Origin: Symbiodinium natans
Lineage: Eukaryota; Sar; Dinophyceae; Suessiales; Symbiodiniaceae
Direction of reading: 5' to 3'
NCBI GenBank assembly: GCA_905221605.1
Contig: CAJNDS010002288.1
Span: forward strand, 429,921 to 493,920
Length of the DNA stretch: 64,000 bases
Shown: positions 38,783-51,600 of the stretch, one piece after another
Layout: each line of letters opens with the position of its first letter
Position numbering within the stretch: position 1 is the stretch's first letter
Made by a program: the position numbers and the translations under genes
Notes under the pieces: model-generated
Databases searched by the model: none
Told to the model about the DNA's origin: nothing
Seen by the model: the letters and a program-made list of their open reading frames with translations, nothing else

Positions 38783-41700
38783 ATGGGAGAGATGTTCGGA
38801 TCGGTGTCGCTGAGTGAGCGGGATAGAGATATCGGAAGCAGTGAAGATCCTGGGACAGCTTCGTCTTCGAGGACAATAGGGATACGATGGCAACGCCCGA
38901 AGCATCAGGCCAGGGATGCAGGAGAGAGGGAGCGATGTGATCGAGCACAGGCCATGATAGACTTCCTGGAGAAAGTGTTTTCCGACGCGGATAGATATCT
39001 CAAGGCCGAGACGGAGGATGGAGTGCCAGGGGTGACGACGTACTCATATCTGCCAGCTGGAACCAAGGAGCGAGAACAGGCTAGAATACACTGGATGTTG
39101 GAGGGAAATCTAGAGATGCAGGAGGTATGGGCTAGACGGGCTATCCCCAGCCAATTCAAGGACGATGCAGACTTCAAGAAATGGATGAGCAGTGGGATAG
39201 CTGGTGTGCGAGCGGAAGAGGCCCAGGCCAAGACGGCGAAGAAAGGAGGTAAGCGATCAGCCGTGGGATACGATGTGGATAGAATGCGAGTGCACAAGAT
39301 TATGTATCTCTGGGAGGTACTACGGTGTACAAGGCGGAATCCTGAAGCATGGATAAGGGAGAAGATCCCTCTGATAGCTGCGACTGTGACGGACGCCACG
39401 GACTACCTGGAAAGGGTGATAGCGAACTGGGATAGGCCAAGGTCGCATGGAGGGGCGACGAAGCCGCCACCCCAGGCGAGTCCTGATGCCGGGAACCTGT
39501 CGAAGGAGAAGCTGAACGACTTGATAGGGGTGCGATTGGCCAGAGGGATGGACGTGCCGGGATGTGCCATGCCCACAGCGGGCACGGGAGGAGACGTTGA
39601 TACGCCATGGGCCCCTAAGTTCATCGGCGCGAATGATGAAACAGAGAAGTCCTTCCAGAAGGGGAGATCATATGAGAGGATGATAGCTGGTGTGGCACCG
39701 ATAGCCATCTCTGTGGGAGGGGTGTATGACGTCACGAACGGAAGCAAGGACCCGTTCAGGGCTAGCTGGGGAGGGATCAGCAGAAAGAACCTAGATTGGG
39801 CGGAGATCCACATGGACGACACAGAGAAGAGCCCGTTCGATGATGCGATCAAAGGCATGATGACATGGTTGGCCGTGCGACCATTGAAGTATGCAATTCC
39901 ACCGTCTCAGGTTGCGGAGCGGATAGCGGTCAGCCATAAGTCGAGCGAGGAGAAGCTGAAGATATGGACGGAGGCGCAGCCCAAGATCAAGGTGATAGGC
40001 ATGGCAGACGAGATTATGGGGGCCTACGAAAGCCAATACTTGAAGAGAGGAAGAGACGTGATGGAGGAATTCCGGAGAAGCGAGGGGGGAGAAAAAGGAT
40101 ACGGAGTTATGGCGAATGCAGCAAATGGACAGATGAAGGAGTATCTGGATACACTGTCATGGCAGATAGGGGGACCGACGTCAGTTCTGCACCTGTTGCA
40201 CTGGTCCCTGGCCGAAGAAGTGATCACATTTCCGGAGGTCCAGGCAGACGGGGGGATTAAGGATGTGAAAGAACATTTCACGGATTCGCGATGTATGTGG
40301 GTACCCACGAAGGCCGAGTACGCCGGAGCGGAGAAGCTGAATCAGGAGATGTCGGTCGGGAATGAGGAGTTCAATGTGCCCGGGTGGATTTTCCACGGAA
40401 CGTCTCTAGAGGCGTTGTGGTCGATGATAGCATCTGGTGGGATAGATCGAAGCCATCCGCTGGTCACGTGGACGACCGGCGCTCCCAGTGTGAACGACTC
40501 TGCGGGATGCTGGTTTGGACGAAGCATCTGTGGTACAGCATCATACTCTACCTGGCACTCGTTAGGGAATGGATGGATAGTAAGAGTACTGGCCGGCTTC
40601 AGAAGGATAGGAAAGAATGTCAAAATGGATGTGGGGACAAGGAGATCGTCGGTGCCTGACGGGCAGATCCGAATGGATGTGGATAGAGTGGAGATAGACG
40701 GGGTACTGTTCTGCTTTATGAGGGCCACGAAGATCATCGGGCATGCACTCATCTGTAGGCCGAAGCACCCGGGTTTAGGAGCGAATAGCCATCTCATGAG
40801 TGAGATGTCGGCGCTGATGGAGAAGCACCCGCAAGGGGTTGAGAGGCTGTATTGGCGATATCACCTGGAAAAGCGCGTAATTATAGGCCCGGCCCGAGGA
40901 CCTCTTCCTGAGCGCCCTGTGGATTGGAAGATGGAACACGAGTTCCTGAATCGGGAAGGTGACGAAAATGTCACGAAGGTCGTCGAACAGCCAACTGGCT
41001 CAAGAAGTGGTTTGATAGAGCTCATGAGGGGATGGATAGCGGAGTTGCCTAGCGGTGGGGGCGTGTCTGGGCCTGATCGAGACAAGGACTACTACCCGGT
41101 GGATAATGAATGGGCCAATGTGATACGTTTGTTGGAGTATATGGGGATAGAGGCCCCAATGGCCACGGGACACGATAGCGCTGTCGTGAAGATGCCGTGG
41201 AGGAGTTTTGTGGGGCCGGCCATTGACAGACGGTGTGTGGAGAGCAGCGGGATAGAGGAGAAAGTCATGGAGAACGCGAATAAGGCCACGCACCACATGG
41301 GCAAGGTTTTGGAAATGGCGGACGTGGGAAGCATAGTGTTGGGGATAGAAAAGGCACCCAGGAAATATGGGTGGAACAGACCGGAGGACGTCGACCAGAG
41401 CTGGGCGTTCGAGGCTCAGGCCTGGGCGGCTATCATTGGAATAGGAATGGGCGGAGTTGGAGGGAGATTGATGGAGCCAGCGCTTTCGAGCGAGCTTGAG
41501 TCCGCGGTGGAGACCTACGAGTGGATGTTTGACATAGCTACTGCATTCCATGAGCGCAAGGCGGCTGAGCTGGTGACATGGTGGGCGGAGGGAATGAAGC
41601 CGCCACTTCAGCTCCGATGTAGTGCGGATCAGAAGACCTACATACACATCATCATACCTGAGGGGATAGAGGGCGTCTCGAATAAGAAGAATCCGGCGTC

Positions 41701-43900
41701 ACCAGGGGAAGTCCGAGAGTGGATAGGATTGCTATTGAAGGCGCACGGAGACTATGGAAAGGCCGCGGAGAGTATGTCGTTCATTACACACAAATTGACA
41801 GGAACGCAGGAGATGACCTACCAGGGTGCGTACAAGAAGGTTCAGGAAGTGTGCAAGGAATGCGTCTCGAAGGGCATGGGAGGGAATCAAGTGACGAACA
41901 TTGTTGTGGTATTGGCCCCGGCTGGAATGGCAGCAAGGAGTGCTCGCCGAGCAATAGACGAGGTTAGACGGTTCGAGGCTACGGACGATGACACTAAGAC
42001 CAAGGTGGCGAGGGAGACGAGGGAGACGATCAGGAAAGCCAATGCCAATGTGCTCTGGGTAGGGCCCGGAAATTTCGAAGAGAATGGATTCCCCACTAAC
42101 TACAGAGTCAGGGAGGAGGCTAAGGAGCTGATAAGGGCTGGAGAAGCCATGGATAAACTGATGAAGAAGTCTGGAATCATCACTCTGCCTTGGAACGTTA
42201 TGCGTACGGCGTTTCCTCGAATAGGGGTGGACGCGGGAAAGTTGTACATCAGTGCCGGGCGAACGTTCGGCTTCTGGGCGCAGATCCTGTTCATCTCGAT
42301 GTTTGGAATGATGTGGCCGACCCCGCGAGACATGGAGTTATGTGATAGGGAAACTTCAGCTATTAGGGAGGTGATCAGCGAGGAGGGCAGGGATAGCATT
42401 GGAGAGGTTGGAGTCTGGCTCAGACGCTGGATAGAAGTGGCGAAGGCAGACCGGTCACTGAAAACGAAAGTGATTGTGCCAGAGACAAAGATCACGGGAG
42501 CCACGGAGAGCCTTAGGACATCGGATAGACAAGGGGTGTATACGGAGATGGCTGCCAGGATAGACGAGTCGGTGTGGAAGACAATGTGTGGTAAGTCCGA
42601 AGCTCACTGTGTGTCAGCCGGAGATAGGGGTTCTTGGCACCGGATGAAAGTGATCATTTACACGGCGGCCGGCTTCCACATGAAGGACCCCGAGTATCAA
42701 GCTCTAAGGGCTATGGCGGCTATCGGGCAGCTGAAGGCGATGGCAGATGACGCAGAGATGATGGAAGACGATGCCGAGTCGGATGGAGAAGAGGATGATG
42801 CTATGGGCGAGGATAGACCGGAGAACCAATCTGCTCGAGAGGGAGACGCATCGATGACTGAGGAGTTCAAGGAAGGCAGTGACGAGGGTTTCGCCACCGT
42901 GAGGAGTCGGTCAGAACAAAAGAAGGCGAAGAAAGAAAACCGGGAGGCGAAGAAGAGGAAGGAGCTGCTCGAGAGTGCTCAGGAGCTCGCGAATCAACGA
43001 CAAGAGAAGCAAGCAAGAGACGAGAAGAGAAAAAGTGCCGGGGAAAAGGTGGGAGATGGCAGAGATGGCGGAGCACTTAGGGGAACCGCTGGGATAGGTG
43101 ATCAAGGGGATAGACCGCCGGCTCCACCGGTGCCAACACGAGGCGATACCAAGGGGGCGGTTATGCAGGCTCCCAGATGGAAGGGTGGTGCTGGGACGGG
43201 TAGCAACATCAAGACCCTGAGCGACCTCAAGTCCGAGCAGGAATATTCGGATAGAGAGACGCAGCAGACAACGAGAAGCGGAGACAGTGGCGAAGGACCG
43301 ATGGTGATAGGATCTGGAGGCACGGTGGGAGTGGTTGCCGACGGGACAGAACTGGATCGAGTGGAATGCGTGGGTACTGGAGAGAGCGGGGGGATATTGA
43401 GATTGAGGATGGAAGAAGAGGGATCGCCTGTGATAGAGGCCCCATGGTCGAGGAATACGAGGGCAGGACAGGTGCTGGGGGAGGGGCATTTGATAGAAAT
43501 GCAGCACTGGATTCGCTGTTATGGAGCCCCACCGATGGCATGGACAACGATAGTGGTACAGGTGATACGCAGGATGATGAGAGCGACGTGCCCGAGGGAG
43601 GTTACCGATGAGATCACACCCAAAGAAGTGTACGACATTGTGAAGGCGGGAATATATGACTCGCAGGTGCTGTCGGGGACGAGGCCTGGCGCCGAACCGT
43701 CATACACCGGGATAGCTTTGGGAACTTTGATGAGAAGCAGGATATTGAACGTTGAGAGCAACGTCGGAGGCATGAGGAAGTGGGTAGAGCAATTCTATCG
43801 GGTGTGGATGGGCATGAATGGAATATTGGGGACCGTGCCAGAGTTGAGAGCTGACGGAGGCAGACTAGGCCGGCCTGGACACAAGCCTACATCGATTTCA
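38783..43900 (+). CDS. ORF5, copy 1, N-terminal part (cut by assembly gap)
   Basis: Starts at ATG 38783 and is open to the N run at 43901 (1,706 codons). It is the same protein as the start of 45666-59312 apart from Met/Val near residue 112 and two further substitutions (Cys/Tyr, Glu/Gly). The frame that continues through the Ns into RT sequence is an artefact. See the entry at 45666 for domains. Confidence 0.75.
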
Positions 43901-44000
43901 NNNNNNNNNNNNNNNNNNNNNNNNNNNNNNNNNNNNNNNNNNNNNNNNNNNNNNNNNNNNNNNNNNNNNNNNNNNNNNNNNNNNNNNNNNNNNNNNNNNN
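43901..44000. other. 100-N assembly gap
   Basis: Exactly 100 Ns. The same 6.8-kb sequence lies on both sides, so the gap size is probably a placeholder and the junction a failed overlap. Confidence 0.95.
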
Positions 44001-44422
44001 GGACGAAGATCATCGAGCCCAAGAAGGAACCGCCTAATTTCGTGGGGAAGGCCGAGGCGAAGGAAGATAGTCCAGATGAGATCAGGATCCTTCGATATGA
44101 TGTTACCGACTTCATGAAGCAGTGTGTGGATAGGTACCAAGAGTTGTGCTCGACGGCGTATCCTAAGCCGCTGGATAAAGCTAAGACCCCTTATCTCGAC
44201 GAGAGCCGCCCAGAATTCGACGAGAACCCAGTGGACGACAAGGTGAATGAAATTATGGGGATAGCCAAGTACGAGCTGCCGGATGATGGGCCGGGAGTGT
44301 TGAAAGAGCACGCCCCAGCGGTCCTCATGAAGATCTTGTATGGGGCCAGGGTCGGGAGGTATGACCTCCCGACCAGTACAGGTTCTGGCATCGAGGCTGA
44401 CGACCTGGACGCACCTCTGTGA
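44001..44422 (+). pseudogene. duplicated 3' end of the RT ORF
   Basis: Identical to 37118-37539: the end of the ORF3 reading frame (RT thumb). It has no start of its own and exists here only because of the duplication around the gap. Confidence 0.75.
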
Positions 44423-45587
44423 CAAGAGGATGCATAGACTGATCTCATACATCAACGAGACGACGACAACGAGTCTCTACGGATGGGTCGGGGATAGAAT
44501 AGGAGACATCCGTCTCGTGCTATACTGCGACACCGATCTTGCCAGCGACAAGAATGACCATAGATCTACATCAGGGGTGTATCTTTGTCTTCAAGGACCG
44601 CACACTTTCGTTCCTATAGCTGCATACTGCAAGAAACAAACGTCATGCTCCAAAAGTACCCCTGAAGCTGAGATAGTAGCCCTGCACGATGGCATCACGA
44701 AACAGGGAATACCGGGGTTGGCACTATGGGAGATGATGAAGGAGAGTATAGAACCCTTGATAGTGGCAGAAGACAATGAGGCGGCTGTTAGAGTGATTGT
44801 CTCGGGCAAGAATCCGAACATGAGGTACCTGTCTAGAACACAACGAATAGACATAGCTAGGCTGAACCAGTTCTACGAGGCAGTCATGTTCACGTTTGTC
44901 AATTGTCCTACTGAGTATCAGGCTGCCAACATGATGACCAAGGCCATCAATGAAGCACGAGAGTGGTTAAGGGATATGTACACTACCGCACATTTCGGTG
45001 AAGAGGAGTTCGGGAACGCAACGGGAACCATCTTAGCTATGCCCGCGTGGGGGGGGGTATCCCAAAATCAGCTCGAGTATGACATCAGGGATAATGTCGG
45101 GATAGCAACGTCCATAGTGGGAAGATGGATAATTTGGGAAATGGTGTGGGATATCAAACACTCGCCAATTCTGGAGGTCGATGAGGCGATCGTCGGTGAG
45201 TGCGACGGGATAGTTGTGATAGCACCGAAGCGAGTTGACTCGCCTTCTCGACTAGCCCGCGGAGCAGAGCTTAAGCTGGGAAGAAAGGACCAAAGTGCGG
45301 CTGATAGCCTAGCTTTACTAGTCGATAGAGTGATCGCTGCGGGCATCGGGATTGTTCTGATCAATCGCAGTGATGCCGCCATATCCGAGGGAATAGCGAG
45401 AATTCTTGCTGCACGTGGAAAACTGGCTCGAATGCGGGGAAAGACGCAGATAGGAGAGCTTCATGACAAAGGAGAGAACGTACAATGCACCATATACGTT
45501 AATGAAGAATCAAAGGCTCGGATAGAAAATAGCGATATGGTGAATATTGAAGCACTTTGTAATGCTCTTCAACGACGTCTTGACTAG
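44340..45587 (+). CDS. RNase H domain ORF (ORF4, copy 2)
   Basis: The same 415-aa product as 37457-38704, with the same +1 relation to the RT end, the same hairpin (44350-44374) and the same pseudoknot-capable leader of ORF5 (45584-45654). In the real element only one of the two copies is likely to exist. Confidence 0.75.
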   Translation: MGPGSGGMTSRPVQVLASRLTTWTHLCDKRMHRLISYINETTTTSLYGWVGDRIGDIRLVLYCDTDLASDKNDHRSTSGVYLCLQGPHTFVPIAAYCKKQTSCSKSTPEAEIVALHDGITKQGIPGLALWEMMKESIEPLIVAEDNEAAVRVIVSGKNPNMRYLSRTQRIDIARLNQFYEAVMFTFVNCPTEYQAANMMTKAINEAREWLRDMYTTAHFGEEEFGNATGTILAMPAWGGVSQNQLEYDIRDNVGIATSIVGRWIIWEMVWDIKHSPILEVDEAIVGECDGIVVIAPKRVDSPSRLARGAELKLGRKDQSAADSLALLVDRVIAAGIGIVLINRSDAAISEGIARILAARGKLARMRGKTQIGELHDKGENVQCTIYVNEESKARIENSDMVNIEALCNALQRRLD

Positions 45588-45665
45588 AGCGACTTTTGTG
45601 CGACCTTGCGTTGCATGCAGGTGTAAGGAAGAAGAGGGCTCTAGCGACCTGCATAGCGTGGAGCC

Positions 45666-48600
45666 ATGGGAGAGATGTTCGGATCGGTGTCGCTGAGTGA
45701 GCGGGATAGAGATATCGGAAGCAGTGAAGATCCTGGGACAGCTTCGTCTTCGAGGACAATAGGGATACGATGGCAACGCCCGAAGCATCAGGCCAGGGAT
45801 GCAGGAGAGAGGGAGCGATGTGATCGAGCACAGGCCATGATAGACTTCCTGGAGAAAGTGTTTTCCGACGCGGATAGATATCTCAAGGCCGAGACGGAGG
45901 ATGGAGTGCCAGGGGTGACGACGTACTCATATCTGCCAGCTGGAACCAAGGAGCGAGAACAGGCTAGAATACACTGGATGTTGGAGGGAAATCTAGAGGT
46001 GCAGGAGGTATGGGCTAGACGGGCTATCCCCAGCCAATTCAAGGACGATGCAGACTTCAAGAAATGGATGAGCAGTGGGATAGCTGGTGTGCGAGCGGAA
46101 GAGGCCCAGGCCAAGACGGCGAAGAAAGGAGGTAAGCGATCAGCCGTGGGATACGATGTGGATAGAATGCGAGTGCACAAGATTATGTATCTCTGGGAGG
46201 TACTACGGTGTACAAGGCGGAATCCTGAAGCATGGATAAGGGAGAAGATCCCTCTGATAGCTGCGACTGTGACGGACGCCACGGACTACCTGGAAAGGGT
46301 GATAGCGAACTGGGATAGGCCAAGGTCGCATGGAGGGGCGACGAAGCCGCCACCCCAGGCGAGTCCTGATGCCGGGAACCTGTCGAAGGAGAAGCTGAAC
46401 GACTTGATAGGGGTGCGATTGGCCAGAGGGATGGACGTGCCGGGATGTGCCATGCCCACAGCGGGCACGGGAGGAGACGTTGATACGCCATGGGCCCCTA
46501 AGTTCATCGGCGCGAATGATGAAACAGAGAAGTCCTTCCAGAAGGGGAGATCATATGAGAGGATGATAGCTGGTGTGGCACCGATAGCCATCTCTGTGGG
46601 AGGGGTGTATGACGTCACGAACGGAAGCAAGGACCCGTTCAGGGCTAGCTGGGGAGGGATCAGCAGAAAGAACCTAGATTGGGCGGAGATCCACATGGAC
46701 GACACAGAGAAGAGCCCGTTCGATGATGCGATCAAAGGCATGATGACATGGTTGGCCGTGCGACCATTGAAGTATGCAATTCCACCGTCTCAGGTTGCGG
46801 AGCGGATAGCGGTCAGCCATAAGTCGAGCGAGGAGAAGCTGAAGATATGGACGGAGGCGCAGCCCAAGATCAAGGTGATAGGCATGGCAGACGAGATTAT
46901 GGGGGCCTACGAAAGCCAATACTTGAAGAGAGGAAGAGACGTGATGGAGGAATTCCGGAGAAGCGAGGGGGGAGAAAAAGGATACGGAGTTATGGCGAAT
47001 GCAGCAAATGGACAGATGAAGGAGTATCTGGATACACTGTCATGGCAGATAGGGGGACCGACGTCAGTTCTGCACCTGTTGCACTGGTCCCTGGCCGAAG
47101 AAGTGATCACATTTCCGGAGGTCCAGGCAGACGGGGGGATTAAGGATGTGAAAGAACATTTCACGGATTCGCGATGTATGTGGGTACCCACGAAGGCCGA
47201 GTACGCCGGAGCGGAGAAGCTGAATCAGGAGATGTCGGTCGGGAATGAGGAGTTCAATGTGCCCGGGTGGATTTTCCACGGAACGTCTCTAGAGGCGTTG
47301 TGGTCGATGATAGCATCTGGTGGGATAGATCGAAGCCATCCGCTGGTCACGTGGACGACCGGCGCTCCCAGTGTGAACGACTCTGCGGGATGCTGGTTTG
47401 GACGAAGCATCTGTGGTACAGCATCATACTCTACCTGGCACTCGTTAGGGAATGGATGGATAGTAAGAGTACTGGCCGGCTTCAGAAGGATAGGAAAGAA
47501 TGTCAAAATGGATGTGGGGACAAGGAGATCGTCGGTGCCTGACGGGCAGATCCGAATGGATGTGGATAGAGTGGAGATAGACGGGGTACTGTTCTGCTTT
47601 ATGAGGGCCACGAAGATCATCGGGCATGCACTCATCTGTAGGCCGAAGCACCCGGGTTTAGGAGCGAATAGCCATCTCATGAGTGAGATGTCGGCGCTGA
47701 TGGAGAAGCACCCGCAAGGGGTTGAGAGGCTGTATTGGCGATATCACCTGGAAAAGCGCGTAATTATAGGCCCGGCCCGAGGACCTCTTCCTGAGCGCCC
47801 TGTGGATTGGAAGATGGAACACGAGTTCCTGAATCGGGAAGGTGACGAAAATGTCACGAAGGTCGTCGAACAGCCAACTGGCTCAAGAAGTGGTTTGATA
47901 GAGCTCATGAGGGGATGGATAGCGGAGTTGCCTAGCGGTGGGGGCGTGTCTGGGCCTGATCGAGACAAGGACTACTACCCGGTGGATAATGAATGGGCCA
48001 ATGTGATACGTTTGTTGGAGTATATGGGGATAGAGGCCCCAATGGCCACGGGACACGATAGCGCTGTCGTGAAGATGCCGTGGAGGAGTTTTGTGGGGCC
48101 GGCCATTGACAGACGGTGTGTGGAGAGCAGCGGGATAGAGGAGAAAGTCATGGAGAACGCGAATAAGGCCACGCACCACATGGGCAAGGTTTTGGAAATG
48201 GCGGACGTGGGAAGCATAGTGTTGGGGATAGAAAAGGCACCCAGGAAATATGGGTGGAACAGACCGGAGGACGTCGACCAGAGCTGGGCGTTCGAGGCTC
48301 AGGCCTGGGCGGCTATCATTGGAATAGGAATGGGCGGAGTTGGAGGGAGATTGATGGAGCCAGCGCTTTCGAGCGAGCTTGAGTCCGCGGTGGAGACCTA
48401 CGAGTGGATGTTTGACATAGCTACTGCATTCCATGAGCGCAAGGCGGCTGAGCTGGTGACATGGTGGGCGGAGGGAATGAAGCCGCCACTTCAGCTCCGA
48501 TGTAGTGCGGATCAGAAGACCTACATACACATCATCATACCTGAGGGGATAGAGGGCGTCTCGAATAAGAAGAATCCGGCGTCACCAGGGGAAGTCCGAG

Positions 48601-51600
48601 AGTGGATAGGATTGCTATTGAAGGCGCACGGAGACTATGGAAAGGCCGCGGAGAGTATGTCGTTCATTACACACAAATTGACAGGAACGCAGGAGATGAC
48701 CTACCAGGGTGCGTACAAGAAGGTTCAGGAAGTGTGCAAGGAATGCGTCTCGAAGGGCATGGGAGGGAATCAAGTGACGAACATTGTTGTGGTATTGGCC
48801 CCGGCTGGAATGGCAGCAAGGAGTGCTCGCCGAGCAATAGACGAGGTTAGACGGTTCGAGGCTACGGACGATGACACTAAGACCAAGGTGGCGAGGGAGA
48901 CGAGGGAGACGATCAGGAAAGCCAATGCCAATGTGCTCTGGGTAGGGCCCGGAAATTTCGAAGAGAATGGATTCCCCACTAACTACAGAGTCAGGGAGGA
49001 GGCTAAGGAGCTGATAAGGGCTGGAGAAGCCATGGATAAACTGATGAAGAAGTCTGGAATCATCACTCTGCCTTGGAACGTTATGCGTACGGCGTTTCCT
49101 CGAATAGGGGTGGACGCGGGAAAGTTGTACATCAGTGCCGGGCGAACGTTCGGCTTCTGGGCGCAGATCCTGTTCATCTCGATGTTTGGAATGATGTGGC
49201 CGACCCCGCGAGACATGGAGTTATATGATAGGGAAACTTCAGCTATTAGGGAGGTGATCAGCGAGGAGGGCCGGGATAGCATTGGAGAGGTTGGAGTCTG
49301 GCTCAGACGCTGGATAGAAGTGGCGAAGGCAGACCGGTCACTGAAAACGAAAGTGATTGTGCCAGGGACAAAGATCACGGGAGCCACGGAGAGCCTTAGG
49401 ACATCGGATAGACAAGGGGTGTATACGGAGATGGCTGCCAGGATAGACGAGTCGGTGTGGAAGACGATGTGTGGTAAGTCCGAAGCTCACTGTGTGTCAG
49501 CCGGAGATAGGGGTTCTTGGCACCGGATGAAAGTGATCATTTACACGGCGGCCGGCTTCCACATGAAGGACCCCGAGTATCAAGCTCTAAGGGCTATGGC
49601 GGCTATCGGGCAGCTGAAGGCGATGGCAGATGACGCAGAGATGATGGAAGACGATGCCGAGTCGGATGGAGAAGAGGATGATGCTATGGGCGAGGATAGA
49701 CCGGAGAACCAATCTGCTCGAGAGGGAGACGCATCGATGACTGAGGAGTTCAAGGAAGGCAGTGACGAGGGTTTCGCCACCGTGAGGAGTCGGTCAGAAC
49801 AAAAGAAGGCGAAGAAAGAAAACCGGGAGGCGAAGAAGAGGAAGGAGCTGCTCGAGAGTGCTCAGGAGCTCGCGAATCAACGACAAGAGAAGCAAGCAAG
49901 AGACGAGAAGAGAAAAAGTGCCGGGGAAAAGGTGGGAGATGGCAGAGATGGCGGAGCACTTAGGGGAACCGCTGGGATAGGTGATCAAGGGGATAGACCG
50001 CCGGCTCCACCGGTGCCAACACGAGGCGATACCAAGGGGGCGGTTATGCAGGCTCCCAGATGGAAGGGTGGTGCTGGGACGGGTAGCAACATCAAGACCC
50101 TGAGCGACCTCAAGTCCGAGCAGGAATATTCGGATAGAGAGACGCAGCAGACAACGAGAAGCGGAGACAGTGGCGAAGGACCGATGGTGATAGGATCTGG
50201 AGGCACGGTGGGAGTGGTTGCCGACGGGACAGAACTGGATCGAGTGGAATGCGTGGGTACTGGAGAGAGCGGGGGGATATTGAGATTGAGGATGGAAGAA
50301 GAGGGATCGCCTGTGATAGAGGCCCCATGGTCGAGGAATACGAGGGCAGGACAGGTGCTGGGGGAGGGGCATTTGATAGAAATGCAGCACTGGATTCGCT
50401 GTTATGGAGCCCCACCGATGGCATGGACAACGATAGTGGTACAGGTGATACGCAGGATGATGAGAGCGACGTGCCCGAGGGAGGTTACCGATGAGATCAC
50501 ACCCAAAGAAGTGTACGACATTGTGAAGGCGGGAATATATGACTCGCAGGTGCTGTCGGGGACGAGGCCTGGCGCCGAACCGTCATACACCGGGATAGCT
50601 TTGGGAACTTTGATGAGAAGCAGGATATTGAACGTTGAGAGCAACGTCGGAGGCATGAGGAAGTGGGTAGAGCAATTCTATCGGGTGTGGATGGGCATGA
50701 ATGGAATATTGGGGACCGTGCCAGAGTTGAGAGCTGACGGAGGCAGACTAGGCCGGCCTGGACACAAGCCTACATCGATTTCACCGCCGCCGAGTGAGCC
50801 TAGAGTCAAGCCTACATCCAACGACGCGGATGAGATAGAGGTGGAGATGCGGTGGATTATATACAACGTAATGATAGAACCAGAGACACTTTCCCTAGGT
50901 TATGAAGAGCTCGAGATGCTATGGGAGACGAAGTTGTTTGAGGTTGTCCAGAGGGCCGGGGAGCATTTGATAGATCGCGTGATGACGAGGATGGAAGCCG
51001 GTACCGGGGGGTACCCGGACAGCATGGACGTTGCGGACATGGTGGAGGAGGTGACAAAGCAAGGATTTGGATCCGAGACGGGGGGCACTACTCCCCTGAA
51101 TAAAATCGAGTTTTCGAATTATGTGGTGAGAATATGGCTGGCCAAATTCGTCAGGACGATGATTCTTGAAGACATGAAGTTCCCGAGGGAATGGGCCAAC
51201 ACCATGGCATGGTGGATAGCGCAGAACATGATGCTGGTTAAGCCTGAGACTGATATTGTGGAGATGATAGGGAACGACAGCACGCTGTTCGAGGAGATCA
51301 TCAGTTCGATGAGAAGGATAGAGAGCATGGGCCAAGGCTATCCGGCAGACTATTATCGGTGGATAGAAGAAATCAAGGAGGATGCGCTCAAGGAGGCACT
51401 CAAGGGCAGGAGGAGCGCAACAGGGATAAGACCTGAACCGCTCGACTCGGTGGCCGAGGCTGAAGAGCACGGGGTGAACGCGAGGGAAGCAAAGGACGCC
51501 ACAATGCAGATAGATGCGGGGGGAGAGATGAACGAGCCCGAGAGTCCGGAGATGGATAGCAAGATGGAGGGCGTGGAAGCTCATGAGGCGATGGAGCCAG

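Larger units (their letters stand above)
37118..43900 (+). repeat. first copy of a 6,783-bp near-identical duplication
   Basis: Matches 44001-50783 at a constant offset of 6,883. I found five differences (near 39118, 42344, 42390, 42482 and 42584). It covers the RT end, the RNase H ORF and the first 1,706 codons of ORF5. It ends exactly at the N run, which points to an unresolved assembly overlap. Confidence 0.9.
44001..50783 (+). repeat. second copy of the 6,783-bp duplication
   Basis: Counterpart of 37118-43900. Here the sequence continues past the point where copy 1 meets the Ns, so this copy links RNase H to the complete ORF5. Confidence 0.9.

Noticed and set aside
38783-44422. A 1,879-aa protein running through the N gap into RT sequence
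   Set aside because: Joined only by 100 Ns of arbitrary length; the two sides are overlapping contig ends.
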